Source of the DNA: Aerococcus sanguinicola
Lineage (GTDB): Bacteria > Bacillota > Bacilli > Lactobacillales > Aerococcaceae
NCBI RefSeq assembly: GCF_001543145.1
Contig: NZ_CP014160.1
Coordinates: 310,001-374,000, forward strand
Direction of reading: 5' to 3'
Length of the DNA stretch: 64,000 nt
The translations under genes and the position numbers were made by a program. Within the stretch, counting starts at the first letter, position 1. Each line of letters starts with the position of its first letter. Positions 25,623 to 36,363 of this stretch are shown here, in pieces. The notes beneath the pieces are model-generated. The model was not told the DNA's origin. It did not search any database and saw only the letters and a list, made by a program, of their open reading frames with translations.

Positions 25623-25808
25623 TACCACTCCTCCTTGACTTCAAAAGAATCATAAATCCATCTTACAAATTCACTTTAAAACTTCTCAAACTGCTCATCA
25701 AATGTAATAAGCAGCAGATAAGAAAGCAAAGCAGATCCTCACCAGCACCTCTTCACTTATCCAAGCCCTATTAAATACACACTTTTTTAATTTGGCAGCC
25801 ATTCACTC

Positions 25809-25991
25809 GTGAGCAGGAGTGGAGCGTTGAAGTTGGTCCTTAGCCATGAAAAGCAAGTAAAGCGAATTACGGAGCGTAGGCTTTAGCCGTACGGTCCGTT
25901 TGAGATTTGCTAGGCGAGGGACCTTGGCCCGAACCGATGCCATGGCTCTTCAAAGACCAAATTCAACAGCGCAACGCATACTCACCAGCAC
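25809..25991 (+). repeat. Family A element, short form
   Basis: GTGAGCAGGAGTGGAGC to CTCACCAGCAC. The central hairpin is ACGGAGCGTAGGCT/AGCCGTACGGTCCGT. It is followed after 60 bp by a second + element. Confidence 0.85.
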
Positions 25992-26050
25992 AATCCTATT
26001 TGTCAATTACTCATATTACACACATCTTTTAATTTGGCATCAATTCACTC

Positions 26051-26300
26051 GTGAGCAGAAGCGGAGTTTGAAAGTGATCGTTAGCCATGAATAAGCAAGC
26101 GATGTAAATTAGGGATAGTAGGCACTAGCCGTACTAGCCCTTTGAAGCTCGCTAGATGAGGGACCTTGGCTCGCACCGGTGCTATGCTTTAGCCGTTGGA
26201 GCGTTAGCGACTTACGGATAAAATACAAGACGGCTTCAGCCGTGTTGATCCTCTGAATTTTAACGATCACTTTCAAGACGGAGCGCATGCTCACCAGCAC
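26051..26300 (+). repeat. Family A element, long form
   Basis: GTGAGCAGAAGCGGAG to GCTCACCAGCAC, with the long-form segment. Arms GTGATCGTTA and TAACGATCAC pair exactly. It lies 20 nt beyond the glpF terminator and is tandem with the short copy before it. Confidence 0.85.
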
Positions 26301-26318
26301 CATCCCAAACCATTCCAA

Positions 26319-26349
26319 ATTAAAAGAGCCAGCCCCCAGGCCGACTCTT
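26319..26349 (-). terminator. glp operon terminator
   Basis: On the minus strand GAGTCGGCC and GGCTGGCTC form a 9-bp stem (two G-U pairs) with loop TGGG, followed by TTTTAATTT, 10 nt after the glpF stop. Confidence 0.8.
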
Positions 26350-26358
26350 CCATCCACT

Positions 26359-27069
26359 TTATGCATTAATCAAAACATCCAATCCCGCTGCCAAAAATCC
26401 CCCTAACATGGGGCCAAGAATGGGCACCCAGGCATAAGACCACTGGCTAGACCCCTTATGAGGAATAGGCAGGAAGCTGTGGGCCAAGCGAGGGCCAAAG
26501 TCCCGGGCTGGGTTGATGGCGTAGCCGGTGGGGCCGCCCAGGGAGACCCCGATGCTGACGATCAGGGCGCTGACCACTGCGGTACTGAGGCCTGGCGCCA
26601 TTTCGGTATTGGCGAAGGCTAGAATCCCGTAGGCCAGGATGAAGGTGCCAATAACTTCCGCGATCACATTATCCAGCGGCGAGTCGATAGCTGGCGCCGT
26701 GGCGAAGGTCCCCAGGATAGTATCTGGGTCTTCGGTCCGGGCGTAGTGGGGCCGGTAGAGGAGCCAGACACAGGCGGCTCCTAGGACAGCTCCCAAGACT
26801 TGGGCCAGGACATAGGCCAGGAAGGTCCCCCAGCTGATGGCCCCTCTGAGGGCGAAGGCCAAGCTGACGGCTGGGTTGAGATGAGCCGGTCCCATGTGGC
26901 CAGTAGCGTAGGCAGCGATAGCGACAGCCAGGCCCCAGCCCAGGGTGATGGTCAGCCAGCCAGCGTCCTTGCCCTTGGTCCGGTCCAGGCTGACATTGGC
27001 CACGACCCCGTCCCCGAGGAGGACCAGGAAGGCCGTTCCAAGAAATTCTCCGAGTACATCTGTCGGCAT
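26359..27069 (-). CDS. glpF: Glycerol uptake facilitator (aquaglyceroporin)
   Basis: A 236-residue MIP channel with six hydrophobic spans and both pore loops: HLNPAVSLAF and GYAINPARDFGPRL. The Asp after the second NPAR is typical of glycerol-conducting members. It moves glycerol passively across the membrane, and GlpK traps it. It is the last gene of glpK-glpO-glpF, 12 nt after glpO, with GGAGG upstream. It is somewhat longer than a minimal GlpF, as in lactic bacteria. Confidence 0.95.
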   Translation of the reverse strand: MPTDVLGEFLGTAFLVLLGDGVVANVSLDRTKGKDAGWLTITLGWGLAVAIAAYATGHMGPAHLNPAVSLAFALRGAISWGTFLAYVLAQVLGAVLGAACVWLLYRPHYARTEDPDTILGTFATAPAIDSPLDNVIAEVIGTFILAYGILAFANTEMAPGLSTAVVSALIVSIGVSLGGPTGYAINPARDFGPRLAHSFLPIPHKGSSQWSYAWVPILGPMLGGFLAAGLDVLINA

Positions 27070-27081
27070 GGTGGTCCCTCC

Positions 27082-28920
27082 TTATCCGGCCTGGTCCTTG
27101 AGGGCTTGCAGGTCGTTTTCTTCGATAGTGGCTTTGAGCTGGTCGAGCTGGGCTTGTTTTTCCTCAGCGGTCCAGTCATAGGCGCTTGCCATGATATCCA
27201 AGACCGGTGCGATCATATGGTCCACTTCATCCCGCTTGAAGAGTAGGTAGTTAGTCCGGCGCAGGAAGTAGTCCACTGGGGTCAGGGTCATTTCATAGGC
27301 CATGGCATAGGCCAGCATGACATTTTCCTTGAGGGTCAGGCGGTCATCCTTGTCGATTTGATCGACGAGTTGGAAGACTTGAGGAGCGTTGGACCCATAG
27401 AGGGAGGCAATTTCATAGGCTTCTTCATTGGTCAAGCCCCGGCTCACCCCAATTTGGGCATAGGCTTCGAATTCGCGCTCGATATTGTCGGGGTTGATTT
27501 CCCCGCCTGAGACAGGATAGGTCCGTGAGTTGATAGCTCGGAAGTGACGGTCGAATTTTTCCGCTAAGATGGCAATAATCTTCTCGAGGGCACCGGCGGC
27601 CATCTTGCGGTAGTCGGTGATCTTGCCGCCAGCCAGGGTGATTAAGCCGTTATCATCGATCGAGAGGTCAGAGCCCCGGGAGACTTCGGATGGTTTCAAT
27701 TGTTGTTCGGACAGGCTGCCTTCTAAGTTAGCCACGACGCCTTCAACTTGTTCGCGGGTCTCTTCCTCCTTGAGATAGGCTTGAACTGACTGGATCAAGC
27801 GGTCGAAGCTGTCGTCGGTCAACTTGCCGCTGTCGCCCCCGTTGTAGTCGGAAGAGGAGTTGCCGGCGAGGAGTGGCCGGAGCCCTGCCCAGGAAGACTC
27901 CACGTCGTCTAAGCTAATATCCGCATCAGGGAAACGTCCGTTGACAGCCGCCAGGAGATAGTCCACGTCTTCTTGGGTCACTTGGGGGTGCTTGAGGTCG
28001 CCCCGGTAGTCGGTATCGGTGGTCCCGAAGTAGGTCTTATTCTCTCTTGGGATGACAAAGATCATCCGGCCGTCATTGTGGCCGCTGTCGAAGTAGACAG
28101 GGTGGTTGACTTTGAGTTTGGCGGAATCGATGACCAAGTGAACGCCCTTGGTAGGTCGCATTTGATGGATAGCTTCTTGGTCAGACCGGTCCAAGTTCCG
28201 GGTCTTATCGGACCAAGGCCCCGTGGTATTGATGACCACCCGCGCCTTGATTTCAAATTCTTGGTCGGTCAAACGGTCCAAGGCGCGAACCCCTGTAATT
28301 TCGCCGGCTTCATTATAAGTATAGCCGACTGCTTGGACCCGGCTGGCTACTAGGGCTCCATCGTCTTGGGCGCGTTTGATGTTTTCGATAACCAGGCGGA
28401 TGTCGCTATTGTTGAAGTCGAGGTAGCGGCCCCCACCCAGTAAGCCTTCTTGCTTGAGGGCCGGTTCTTCAGCCAGGACTTCTTCCTTGGAGAGGACCTT
28501 GTTGGCATAAGGCGAGGTCTGGATGCCTGCCAGGAGGTCGTAGAGGTCCATGGCGACTTTGAGCCGGAAGAGGTTAAAGGTGGCGCCCTCTTCATCATAG
28601 ACCGGCAAAATCATAGGGTCAGGCTTAGGAATATGAGGGGCAATCTGTTGGACGACCGCCCGTTCCTTAACAGTATCGGAAACGACTTCCACGTCGAAGT
28701 GTTTGAGATAGCGGATCCCCCCATGGACGAGCTTGGTCGACCGGCTGGAGGTCCCTTCCGCGAAGTCCTGCATCTCAATCAGACCGGTTTCAAGTCCCGA
28801 AGCAGCGGCTTGTAAGGCCACGCCGGCCCCGGTAATCCCCCCACCGATCACGAGCAGGTCGAGTTCCCGGTCCTGCATCTTTTGGATGGCTTGTTGACGG
28901 CTTTGGTATGAAAATTTCAT
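27082..28920 (-). CDS. glpO: Alpha-glycerophosphate oxidase
   Basis: A 612-residue FAD enzyme converting glycerol 3-phosphate and O2 to DHAP and H2O2. The FAD loop LLVIGGGITGAGVALQAAASG is at residues 20-40, followed by FAEGTSSRSTKLVHGGIRYL and TTGPWSDKTRN. Length and position beside glpK and glpF fit the O2-dependent oxidase of lactic bacteria rather than a quinone-linked GlpD; sequence alone does not settle this. H2O2 production would be expected during aerobic growth on glycerol. GAGGAGG lies upstream. Confidence 0.9.
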   Translation of the reverse strand: MKFSYQSRQQAIQKMQDRELDLLVIGGGITGAGVALQAAASGLETGLIEMQDFAEGTSSRSTKLVHGGIRYLKHFDVEVVSDTVKERAVVQQIAPHIPKPDPMILPVYDEEGATFNLFRLKVAMDLYDLLAGIQTSPYANKVLSKEEVLAEEPALKQEGLLGGGRYLDFNNSDIRLVIENIKRAQDDGALVASRVQAVGYTYNEAGEITGVRALDRLTDQEFEIKARVVINTTGPWSDKTRNLDRSDQEAIHQMRPTKGVHLVIDSAKLKVNHPVYFDSGHNDGRMIFVIPRENKTYFGTTDTDYRGDLKHPQVTQEDVDYLLAAVNGRFPDADISLDDVESSWAGLRPLLAGNSSSDYNGGDSGKLTDDSFDRLIQSVQAYLKEEETREQVEGVVANLEGSLSEQQLKPSEVSRGSDLSIDDNGLITLAGGKITDYRKMAAGALEKIIAILAEKFDRHFRAINSRTYPVSGGEINPDNIEREFEAYAQIGVSRGLTNEEAYEIASLYGSNAPQVFQLVDQIDKDDRLTLKENVMLAYAMAYEMTLTPVDYFLRRTNYLLFKRDEVDHMIAPVLDIMASAYDWTAEEKQAQLDQLKATIEENDLQALKDQAG

Positions 28921-28933
28921 GGTTTATCCTCCT

Positions 28934-30508
<1,575 letters not shown>

Positions 30509-30514
30509 TTATAC

Positions 30515-30528
30515 CGGTAGCGCTTACA
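30515..30528 (-). promoter_or_regulatory. cre-like box in glpK promoter
   Basis: TGTAAGCGCTACCG on the minus strand matches 12 of 14 cre positions. It lies directly upstream of the TATAAT -10 (30508-30513), within the -35/-10 spacer, so CcpA binding would block RNA polymerase. Confidence 0.65.
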
Positions 30529-30596
30529 TAGATGGTCTTAACTTTTTTAGGATTTTGAAAAAAGCTGATAGTTCCTGGGGGTAGCTTTATTAATCC

Positions 30597-30780
30597 TGCT
30601 GGTGAGCATGCGTTCCGCTGTTGAATTTGGGCCTTGAAAAGCCATGGCACCGGCTCGAGCCTTGGTCTCTCACCTAGCAAATCTCAAACGGACCGTACGG
30701 CTAAAGCCTACGCTCCGTAATTCGCTTTACTTGCTTTTTCATGGCTAAGGCCCAACTTCAACGCTCCACTCCTGCTCACA
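30597..30780 (-). repeat. Family A element, short form
   Basis: CTGCTGGTGAGCATGCG to CTCCTGCTCACA. Arms TTGGGCCTTGAAAAGCCATGG and CATGGCTAAGGCCCAA pair, and the central hairpin is ACGGACCGTACGGCT/AGCCTACGCTCCGT. It lies upstream of the glpK promoter. The gap from 30781 to 31005 shows nothing else. Confidence 0.85.
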
Positions 30781-31005
30781 AGTAAATAGCAAAATTAAAC
30801 TATATCAGTCTTTAATATTAGCAAATGAATTAAAAAAATGAGATTTCGGCGATGGACTTTAACTAGAGGAGCTGATCTTGACAGATTTCGCATAGGCTTT
30901 ATCTAATGAGTTGAGAGTATTATTCTTGTGATCTTTTTTTCATTTTTGTTAGATTGGGGATGTAGCTAAGCCCAGAGAATAATTGCTTTGAGGGATGATT
31001 TGTTT

Positions 31006-31209
31006 ATGGAAAAATATAAAGAGATTTCATTTTGGGTCATTGTCAGTATTTTTACAATCGATCATTTTATTCGATTGTTTATTAACCCGAACTGGGGCCA
31101 GGCGATTCGAGATGTCACAAGTTCCCTCCCCCTAGTCTTAAAAATTATGATTACTCTATTATTTATTATCTTACTTGTTTGGTTGTTTCCTTACAAGAAA
31201 CATGACTAG
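31006..31209 (+). CDS. Small two-span membrane protein
   Basis: A 67-residue product, MEKYKEISFWVIVSIFTID, then LVLKIMITLLFIILLVWLF and a basic end PYKKHD. The ATG at 31006 is preceded by GAGGG at about 12 nt; an in-frame TTG at 30988 is an alternative. It is followed by a second tiny gene 17 nt later and then a terminator, so the two form a small operon. No family is recognised. Confidence 0.65.
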   Translation: MEKYKEISFWVIVSIFTIDHFIRLFINPNWGQAIRDVTSSLPLVLKIMITLLFIILLVWLFPYKKHD

Positions 31210-31226
31210 CAAAGGAGTGATCCCTC

Positions 31227-31346
31227 TTGAAAGATACCCTACAGATGATAACGATTCTTGTCTTAATTATTTCTAATTACTTGACGATTAAACGCTGCCA
31301 CGAATTACAAAAGAAGCTTGATGCTAAGAATAAGCCAAAAGGATGA
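31227..31346 (+). CDS. Tiny membrane peptide, TTG start
   Basis: A 39-residue product: MKDTLQMITILVLIISNYLT, then a basic tail ending KNKPKG. It begins with TTG at 31227, 8 nt after AAAGGAGTG. The terminator stem overlaps its last codons and stop. One hydrophobic span and a positive tail. Function unknown. Confidence 0.6.
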   Translation: MKDTLQMITILVLIISNYLTIKRCHELQKKLDAKNKPKG

Positions 31347-31380
31347 GGTCCAAGTTTGGGCGTCATCCTTTTTATTTTTA
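31337..31380 (+). terminator. Terminator of the tiny-gene operon
   Basis: AAAAGGATGA and TCATCCTTTT pair and are followed by TTATTTTTA; the 5' arm contains the stop codon of the last gene. Confidence 0.85.
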
Positions 31381-31388
31381 AAAATTGT

Positions 31389-31567
31389 CTGGTGAGCATG
31401 CGTTCCGCCTTGAAAGTGATCATTAAAGAGCCGTGGCACCGGCTCGAGCCAAGGTCTCTCGCCTAGCATTCTTCAAACGGCTAGTAAGGCTACCGCCAAC
31501 TAGCCGTAATTCATAATGCTTGCTTTTTCACGGCTAACGATCCCTTTCAAGCTCCACTCCTGCTCAC
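31389..31567 (-). repeat. Family A element, short form
   Basis: TCTGGTGAGCATGCG to CTCCTGCTCAC. Arms GTGATCATTA and TAACGATCCC pair apart from recent changes. It lies just beyond the preceding terminator. Hairpin 1 is ACGGCTAGTAAGGC with GCCAACTAGCCGT. Confidence 0.85.
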
Positions 31568-31653
31568 AAGTAAATTGCAAAAAATTTTATTATCTAATAA
31601 TCAATTAAAAAGATGAATTTCTGAGCTGTGCTTGTCTAGTAAAATTATAAAGT

Positions 31654-31691
31654 AAAAGGATGACGCCTATAGTATGGCTATCATCCTTTTG
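31654..31691 (-). terminator. Terminator of the Mga-like regulator operon
   Basis: AAAAGGATGA and TCATCCTTTT with inner CC/GG pairing form the stem; 32 nt after the stop codon on the minus strand. Confidence 0.75.
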
Positions 31692-31722
31692 CTTTCTGCT
31701 TTTCTTTGGCTAAACTATTGAC

Positions 31723-33147
31723 TTAAGGAGTAACTTTTTGCTGGAGGAGCTGTTTGAGGGATTTGAGGTCGTAGGGGGTTAGGGGCTGGTCGAGGTAATA
31801 GCTGCTTTGGGGATTGTCATCAGCTTGGCGGTAGTCGCTGATGAGGAAGTCGTAGGGCATGCCTTCCTGGTAGCTGTCCAGGCTGAGGCGGCGGTGGATT
31901 TCTAGGTGCTGGCGTAATTCCAGCATGGTCTTCTGGTCCAGGTTGGTTAAGGGATCCAGGCGGACGGCGACTTGGTAGACGGCTTCTTCCCTCAGGTCGA
32001 GCGTCTCCAAAGTCTGGCCCCACTTCCACTGAACCCAGGTCAGGAGGTCGCCCCGGTCCGTGAGGGAGATAGGCAGGGTTTTGGGCACGACTTGGGCTAA
32101 GAGCTCGCGAGCAGCTTGGTCGTAAGATGTAGCCGAGCTTGGGAGGGGCGCTTGGAGGAGGAAACCTTGGAAGTAGCTGAGGGCGGAGTAGGACTGGCCG
32201 GCCTCATAGACGATCCGGGCCTTTTCTCGCTTGTCCAGGCTTTGGTGCTGGTTGAGCAGGCGGACGGTCTGGCTGGTGGCTGCCATGATGGGTCCGCCGT
32301 AGCCCAGGAATTGTTCATTGACGCTGGGCGAGAGCAGGTAGTGGGAGGTCAGGAAGAGGACCTGGCTGACCAGGTCGCCCTCCTGGAAGTCCCGGGCCAG
32401 GCGCGCCTGGTAGCGGAGGAGGTGTTGGCGGGCCCGTTGGTAGAAGGGACGATCCTGGAGGTCGGCACTGATTCGGTAGAGGCTTTCATAATCGCGTTCC
32501 TTTAAGCGAGCCAGGCGCTGGGTCACATAGAGCCAGAGGGCCAGCCGGTCTTCCCCGCGCGGCGTGAAGGGTCCCTTGTTAATCTTCTCAAAATAAGGCA
32601 GGTAGGCTTTTAAATCATAATGCTTAATCAGTGCCTCCTTGGTCGCTGGCGGCAGGCTGATGGCGTAGAGCTGGTAGTAAAAATAGAGGATTTGTTGGTG
32701 GGGGCCCTTGAGCCGGCCGTTTCTGATCTGCAGGTCAAATTCCTGGAGGTCTTGGTTGAGCTGGGCCAGGTGGCGGTTGAGGGTGGCCTCGGAGACCAGG
32801 AGATGGTCGGCCAATTGGTTGATGGCGAACTCCCCTTTGTCAAATAAGTAGTCCAGGATCTGGTACTTGATGCTGTCCTGGAGAAAATAGGCCAGGATGT
32901 CTTCTAGGGAGAGCTGGTGGTCTAGCCAGAGATTGACCTGGTCACCCTGCCAGTCCAAGCGCCAAGCTATGTCCCCTACTTGACCGGCTTCCTGGATTGC
33001 GCGCAGGTACTTGTCCAGGGTGGCTTGGGAGAGGTCGACCTGGTCTTTGAGCGTCTTGGTCGCCAGGGGGCCAGCTTGGTGGATGAGCTGGTGGACGACT
33101 TGGTAGGTTGCTGCCTGGCTGCGTTCCATTAATTGGCTAATCTGCAT
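31723..33147 (-). CDS. Mga/AtxA-type transcriptional regulator
   Basis: A 474-residue protein with two N-terminal helix-turn-helix domains (LKDQVDLSQATLDKYLRAIQEAG near residue 40; INQLADHLLVSEATLNRHLAQLN near residue 115), followed by a long helical region like the PRD-type and EIIB-like part of Mga-family virulence regulators. The start at 33147 has GGAGGGGAGGGC upstream and overlaps the oxidoreductase gene by 11 nt. It probably controls its partner or unlinked surface genes; the target is unknown. Confidence 0.78.
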   Translation of the reverse strand: MQISQLMERSQAATYQVVHQLIHQAGPLATKTLKDQVDLSQATLDKYLRAIQEAGQVGDIAWRLDWQGDQVNLWLDHQLSLEDILAYFLQDSIKYQILDYLFDKGEFAINQLADHLLVSEATLNRHLAQLNQDLQEFDLQIRNGRLKGPHQQILYFYYQLYAISLPPATKEALIKHYDLKAYLPYFEKINKGPFTPRGEDRLALWLYVTQRLARLKERDYESLYRISADLQDRPFYQRARQHLLRYQARLARDFQEGDLVSQVLFLTSHYLLSPSVNEQFLGYGGPIMAATSQTVRLLNQHQSLDKREKARIVYEAGQSYSALSYFQGFLLQAPLPSSATSYDQAARELLAQVVPKTLPISLTDRGDLLTWVQWKWGQTLETLDLREEAVYQVAVRLDPLTNLDQKTMLELRQHLEIHRRLSLDSYQEGMPYDFLISDYRQADDNPQSSYYLDQPLTPYDLKSLKQLLQQKVTP

Positions 33148-34480
33148 GGTCGCCCTCCCCTCCATCTAAAATTCGACGCCGGGTCCGCCAGTGCTGGTGG
33201 ATGGCCTGGAAGTAGTCTGGGTCAAACAAGGCCTGGCGCCCTTGATAGAGATTGGCTTGAAGGCTCAGAAACTGATCGGTCAGCCCCGCTTGGAGGGCCG
33301 TTGCCATCAAGGACAGGACGGCTTGACTAGTCGCTCGGTTCGGCAGGCAGGCTTGGAAGCCCAAAATCTTGCCTGAACTTTCCGCACTGATGATCTGGAT
33401 AGCCAGTCCATCCCCCTCATAGCGGGTCAGGCAATAGGCCAGGTCCTGGTAGTCCGCCTCGGCCTGGCTAATCCCGCCCGTAAAATAAATCTTATGATCC
33501 AGGGTTACTGCCTCAATCCGCTGGGAAGTCGGAAGCGGATAGCGGGGAGCATTGAGGTTCAAGGCAGCTAGGCGGCCGGTCTGCTTGGCATGGCCAACTA
33601 GGGGCAGGTAGGTCTGGCTCTGGTCAGGACCAAATGGCAGGCGGACCAAGTCACCGCAGGCAAAAATCCCGGGCGCCGACGTTTGGAGGTAGGCGTCCAC
33701 CCAGATGGTCCCGTCCGGATTGAGGGTCAGCTGGTCCTGGACCAGGTCCGTTCGCGGCGCCAAGTTAATAGCAAAGTGGACGGCATCAGCTCGGTAGGTC
33801 TCCCCCTGGGTCTTGACCTTAACTCCGCTCGCGTCCGTTTCAAAAGATTGGTAGGTCGACTGGCAGTGGACCTGGACACCCAGCTGGATGAGCTGGTCTT
33901 GGAGCCGCTTGCCTAGCCCAGGGTCAAAGAGCTTGTAGGCGAGATAAGGTCCCGCCTCGATGAGGGTCACTTGCTTGCCCAGCTGGCAGTAGAGACTAGC
34001 AGCTTCTATGCCGATAGGACCGCCCCCAACCACTAGGATATGGTCCGCCTGACTGATGATTGCCTGACTCTGCCGACTGGTCGCACAGTCCTTGGTACGG
34101 ATTAGGCGCTGGGCCTGGTCCAAGCTCAGGTCTTTAGGATAGACCTGGCTGCCCATGGCGAGGATCAGGTAGTCGTAAGCCTGGTGAGAGGCTTTGCCAG
34201 CCTCCTGGTAAGTTATGGTCCGGTCCTCGACCTGGATCGCCTGGACCGGTGCTTGCAAGTGGCAGTCAATCCTCTGTTCCTGAAGCTGGTCAAGGCTGGC
34301 GGTCGCTCCCTGACTCAAGTCCGCCAAGCGCCCCGTCAAAACCTCCCTCAAGCTGTTCGGGCTAAAAGCCAATTCCTCCCCAGCTTCAAAAAGCTTGACC
34401 TCCGCTTCGGGATATTCCTCCCGGCAAGCCAAAGCCGCCGCCACTCCCGCAAAAGAGCCACCGATAATCACAATTCGCAT
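33137..34480 (-). CDS. Nox/Npr-like FAD oxidoreductase lacking the redox cysteine
   Basis: A 447-residue pyridine nucleotide-disulfide oxidoreductase fold with FAD loop IVIIGGSFAGVAAALA, NAD loop ILVVGGGPIGIEAAS and the FACGDLVRLPFG motif. It aligns at the N-terminus with the NADH oxidase in this window, but where that enzyme has FLSCGIQ with Cys42 this protein has FSPNSLR, with Asn at the position. It therefore cannot use the Cys-sulfenic mechanism. It is co-transcribed with, and overlaps, an Mga-type regulator. Confidence 0.82.
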   Translation of the reverse strand: MRIVIIGGSFAGVAAALACREEYPEAEVKLFEAGEELAFSPNSLREVLTGRLADLSQGATASLDQLQEQRIDCHLQAPVQAIQVEDRTITYQEAGKASHQAYDYLILAMGSQVYPKDLSLDQAQRLIRTKDCATSRQSQAIISQADHILVVGGGPIGIEAASLYCQLGKQVTLIEAGPYLAYKLFDPGLGKRLQDQLIQLGVQVHCQSTYQSFETDASGVKVKTQGETYRADAVHFAINLAPRTDLVQDQLTLNPDGTIWVDAYLQTSAPGIFACGDLVRLPFGPDQSQTYLPLVGHAKQTGRLAALNLNAPRYPLPTSQRIEAVTLDHKIYFTGGISQAEADYQDLAYCLTRYEGDGLAIQIISAESSGKILGFQACLPNRATSQAVLSLMATALQAGLTDQFLSLQANLYQGRQALFDPDYFQAIHQHWRTRRRILDGGEGDHAD

Positions 34481-34581
34481 GGTCTTCCCTCCTCTTGATT
34501 TCTACTTTCTTCCTATTATAGAGAGACGAGCTGGGAAATGCAAAAGTGTCACTGGCTATTTTATAAATTTCGAGAGCGAAG

Positions 34582-34607
34582 AAAAACCGGGCGATTTTAC
34601 CCGGTTT
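34582..34607 (-). terminator. rimM-trmD terminator
   Basis: GAAACCGGG and CCCGGTTTTTC pair around an 8-nt loop, 10 nt after the trmD stop on the minus strand. Confidence 0.8.
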
Positions 34608-34616
34608 CATAGCACT

Positions 34617-35363
34617 TTATTCGTCATTTTCTTCCTGGTCGGCTTGGATATCAGCCAACCAGATTTTTTCTTGGTCGGAGAGGTCATAGTCTTCGAGGAG
34701 GTCTGGTCGGCGTTCCAGGGTCCGGCGCAAGGATTCTTTTTGCTTCCACTCAGCGATCTTGGCGTGGTCGCCGCTGAGGAGGATGTCGGGGACGGCCATG
34801 CCATTGAATTCGCGCGGCCGGGTGTATTGGGGGTGCTCCAAGAGGCCGGTGGAGAAGGAGTCTTCGACCACGGATTCGGCATTGCCGACTGCATCATCCA
34901 GGAGGCGGACGGTAGCGTCAATCACTGCCATGGCCCCTAGTTCGCCCCCGGTTAGGACAAAGTCGCCCAGGGAAATTTCATCCGTGACATAGTGGCGGAT
35001 CCGCTCGTCATAGCCCTCATAGTGGCCACAGATAAAGATCAAGTGGTCCGCCTGGGCTAAGGATTCGGCTTGGGCTTGGTCGAAAGTTTTGCCTGCTGGA
35101 TCGAGGAGAATGACCCGCTTGTCGGTGTCGGGATGGCTCGCTTTAATCGCTTCGAGCGCCCGGTAGATGGGCCCCACCTGGAGCAGCATGCCAGCCCCGC
35201 CGCCGAAGGGATAGTCGTCCACATGACCGTGCTTGTTTTCGGCGTATTGGCGGAAGTCGGTGATCCGAATCGAGACCAGACCTTTTTCCTGGGCCTTGCC
35301 GATGATGGACTGGGTCAGGGGCGCAAACATTTCGGGGAATAAACTTAAAACATCAATCTGCAT
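34617..35363 (-). CDS. trmD: tRNA (guanine-N1)-methyltransferase
   Basis: A 248-residue SPOUT methyltransferase making m1G37, which prevents frameshifting. The knot region is visible in [38 protein letters not shown], given here as the family signature in parts, with Asp and Arg residues intact; [15 protein letters not shown] is the substrate loop. Its ATG overlaps the rimM stop by one base. Confidence 0.96.
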   Translation of the reverse strand: MQIDVLSLFPEMFAPLTQSIIGKAQEKGLVSIRITDFRQYAENKHGHVDDYPFGGGAGMLLQVGPIYRALEAIKASHPDTDKRVILLDPAGKTFDQAQAESLAQADHLIFICGHYEGYDERIRHYVTDEISLGDFVLTGGELGAMAVIDATVRLLDDAVGNAESVVEDSFSTGLLEHPQYTRPREFNGMAVPDILLSGDHAKIAEWKQKESLRRTLERRPDLLEDYDLSDQEKIWLADIQADQEENDE

Positions 35364-35887
35364 TAATCGATCAATCCTTCCATGGGGTCAATCAGGACAT
35401 AGCCCTCGTCCAGGTTGACCTCCTTGACCACATCTTCGATATAAGGGAGGAGGATATCCGCCCCCTTGGCAAAACGTTGGACATGCCAGACATCATTGGG
35501 ACCTAGCGCCGTAATCTCCCGGACCCGGCCCAAGCGCTCGCCCTCTGTCGTGCGAACTTCCAGGCCGATGATGTCTTCATAGTAGAAGGCCCCCTCTTCC
35601 AGGTCGTCCTCGCGGTCCTCGCTGGCTACCATGAGCACCATGCCCTTAAACGGCTCCACATCGTTAATGGACGGGTAACCCTTGAAGTGGAGGATGTGGA
35701 AGTTCTTGTGAACGTAGTGCTTGTCCACTTCCACCTCCGTCACCGCTTTGCCCTTGTCGAAGAGGGTCAACCGGCTCCCCACTTGGTAGCGCTGGTCTGG
35801 AAAATCGGTGGACGAAATCACGCGGACATCGCCGCGAATGCCGTGGGTATTAACCAGTTTCCCCACCTGATAATAAGTCTCTGTCAT
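35363..35887 (-). CDS. rimM: Ribosome maturation factor RimM
   Basis: A 174-residue two-domain protein for 30S head assembly: an N-terminal RimM barrel ([18 protein letters not shown]) and a C-terminal PRC-barrel ([21 protein letters not shown]). The ATG at 35887 is preferred since AAAGGGAGG is 8 nt before it but only 2 nt before an ATG two codons earlier. Confidence 0.95.
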   Translation of the reverse strand: MTETYYQVGKLVNTHGIRGDVRVISSTDFPDQRYQVGSRLTLFDKGKAVTEVEVDKHYVHKNFHILHFKGYPSINDVEPFKGMVLMVASEDREDDLEEGAFYYEDIIGLEVRTTEGERLGRVREITALGPNDVWHVQRFAKGADILLPYIEDVVKEVNLDEGYVLIDPMEGLID

Positions 35888-36029
35888 CTGCATGACCTCC
35901 CTTTACTGGTTTTGATTGTAAAGAAACAATATTTGTCTTAGTAATAAATAGATAGTGAATAGGGTTTAGTATAGATGATTACAATTTATTAGTTAATGCT
36001 AGCAAAAAAGATTTACTATATCATCTATG

Positions 36030-36277
36030 TTGAGCAGGAGTGGAGCTTTGATTTGATCGTTAGCCATGAATAAGCAAGCGATGTGAATTAGGGATAGTTG
36101 GCTTTAGCCTTACTAGCCCTTTGAAGCTCGCTAGGCGAGAGACCTTGGCTCGACCCAGTGCTATGCTTTAGCCGTTGGAGCGCTAGCGACTTACGGATAA
36201 AGTACAAGACGACTTCAGCCGTGTTGATCCTTTGAACGTTTAACGATCAAATTCAAAAGCGTAACGGATGCTCTCAG
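36030..36277 (+). repeat. Family A element, long form
   Basis: TTGAGCAGGAGTGGAGC to GCTCTCAGCAT. Arms TTGATCGTTA and TAACGATCAA pair exactly. It has the long-form segment and lies about 35 nt beyond the khpA terminator. Confidence 0.85.
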
Positions 36278-36310
36278 CATGATTCAGCAAAAAGCTCGAT
36301 GCTCTTATTT

Positions 36311-36341
36311 AAAAAAGCTAGGGCAGTGTCGCCCTAGCTCA
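36311..36341 (-). terminator. rpsP-khpA terminator
   Basis: On the minus strand AGCTAGGGC and GCCCTAGCT form a 9-bp stem followed by TTTTTT. It is about 435 nt after the khpA stop, with an array of Family B hairpins in between. Confidence 0.8.
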
Positions 36342-36363
36342 TTCTAGCATATTTGTGACGTGT

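Noticed and set aside
25900..26094. Recurrent reading frame inside Family A elements (MRFARRGTLAR type)
   Set aside because: It recurs because the DNA repeats. It has no ribosome site, varies in length and is broken in many copies.
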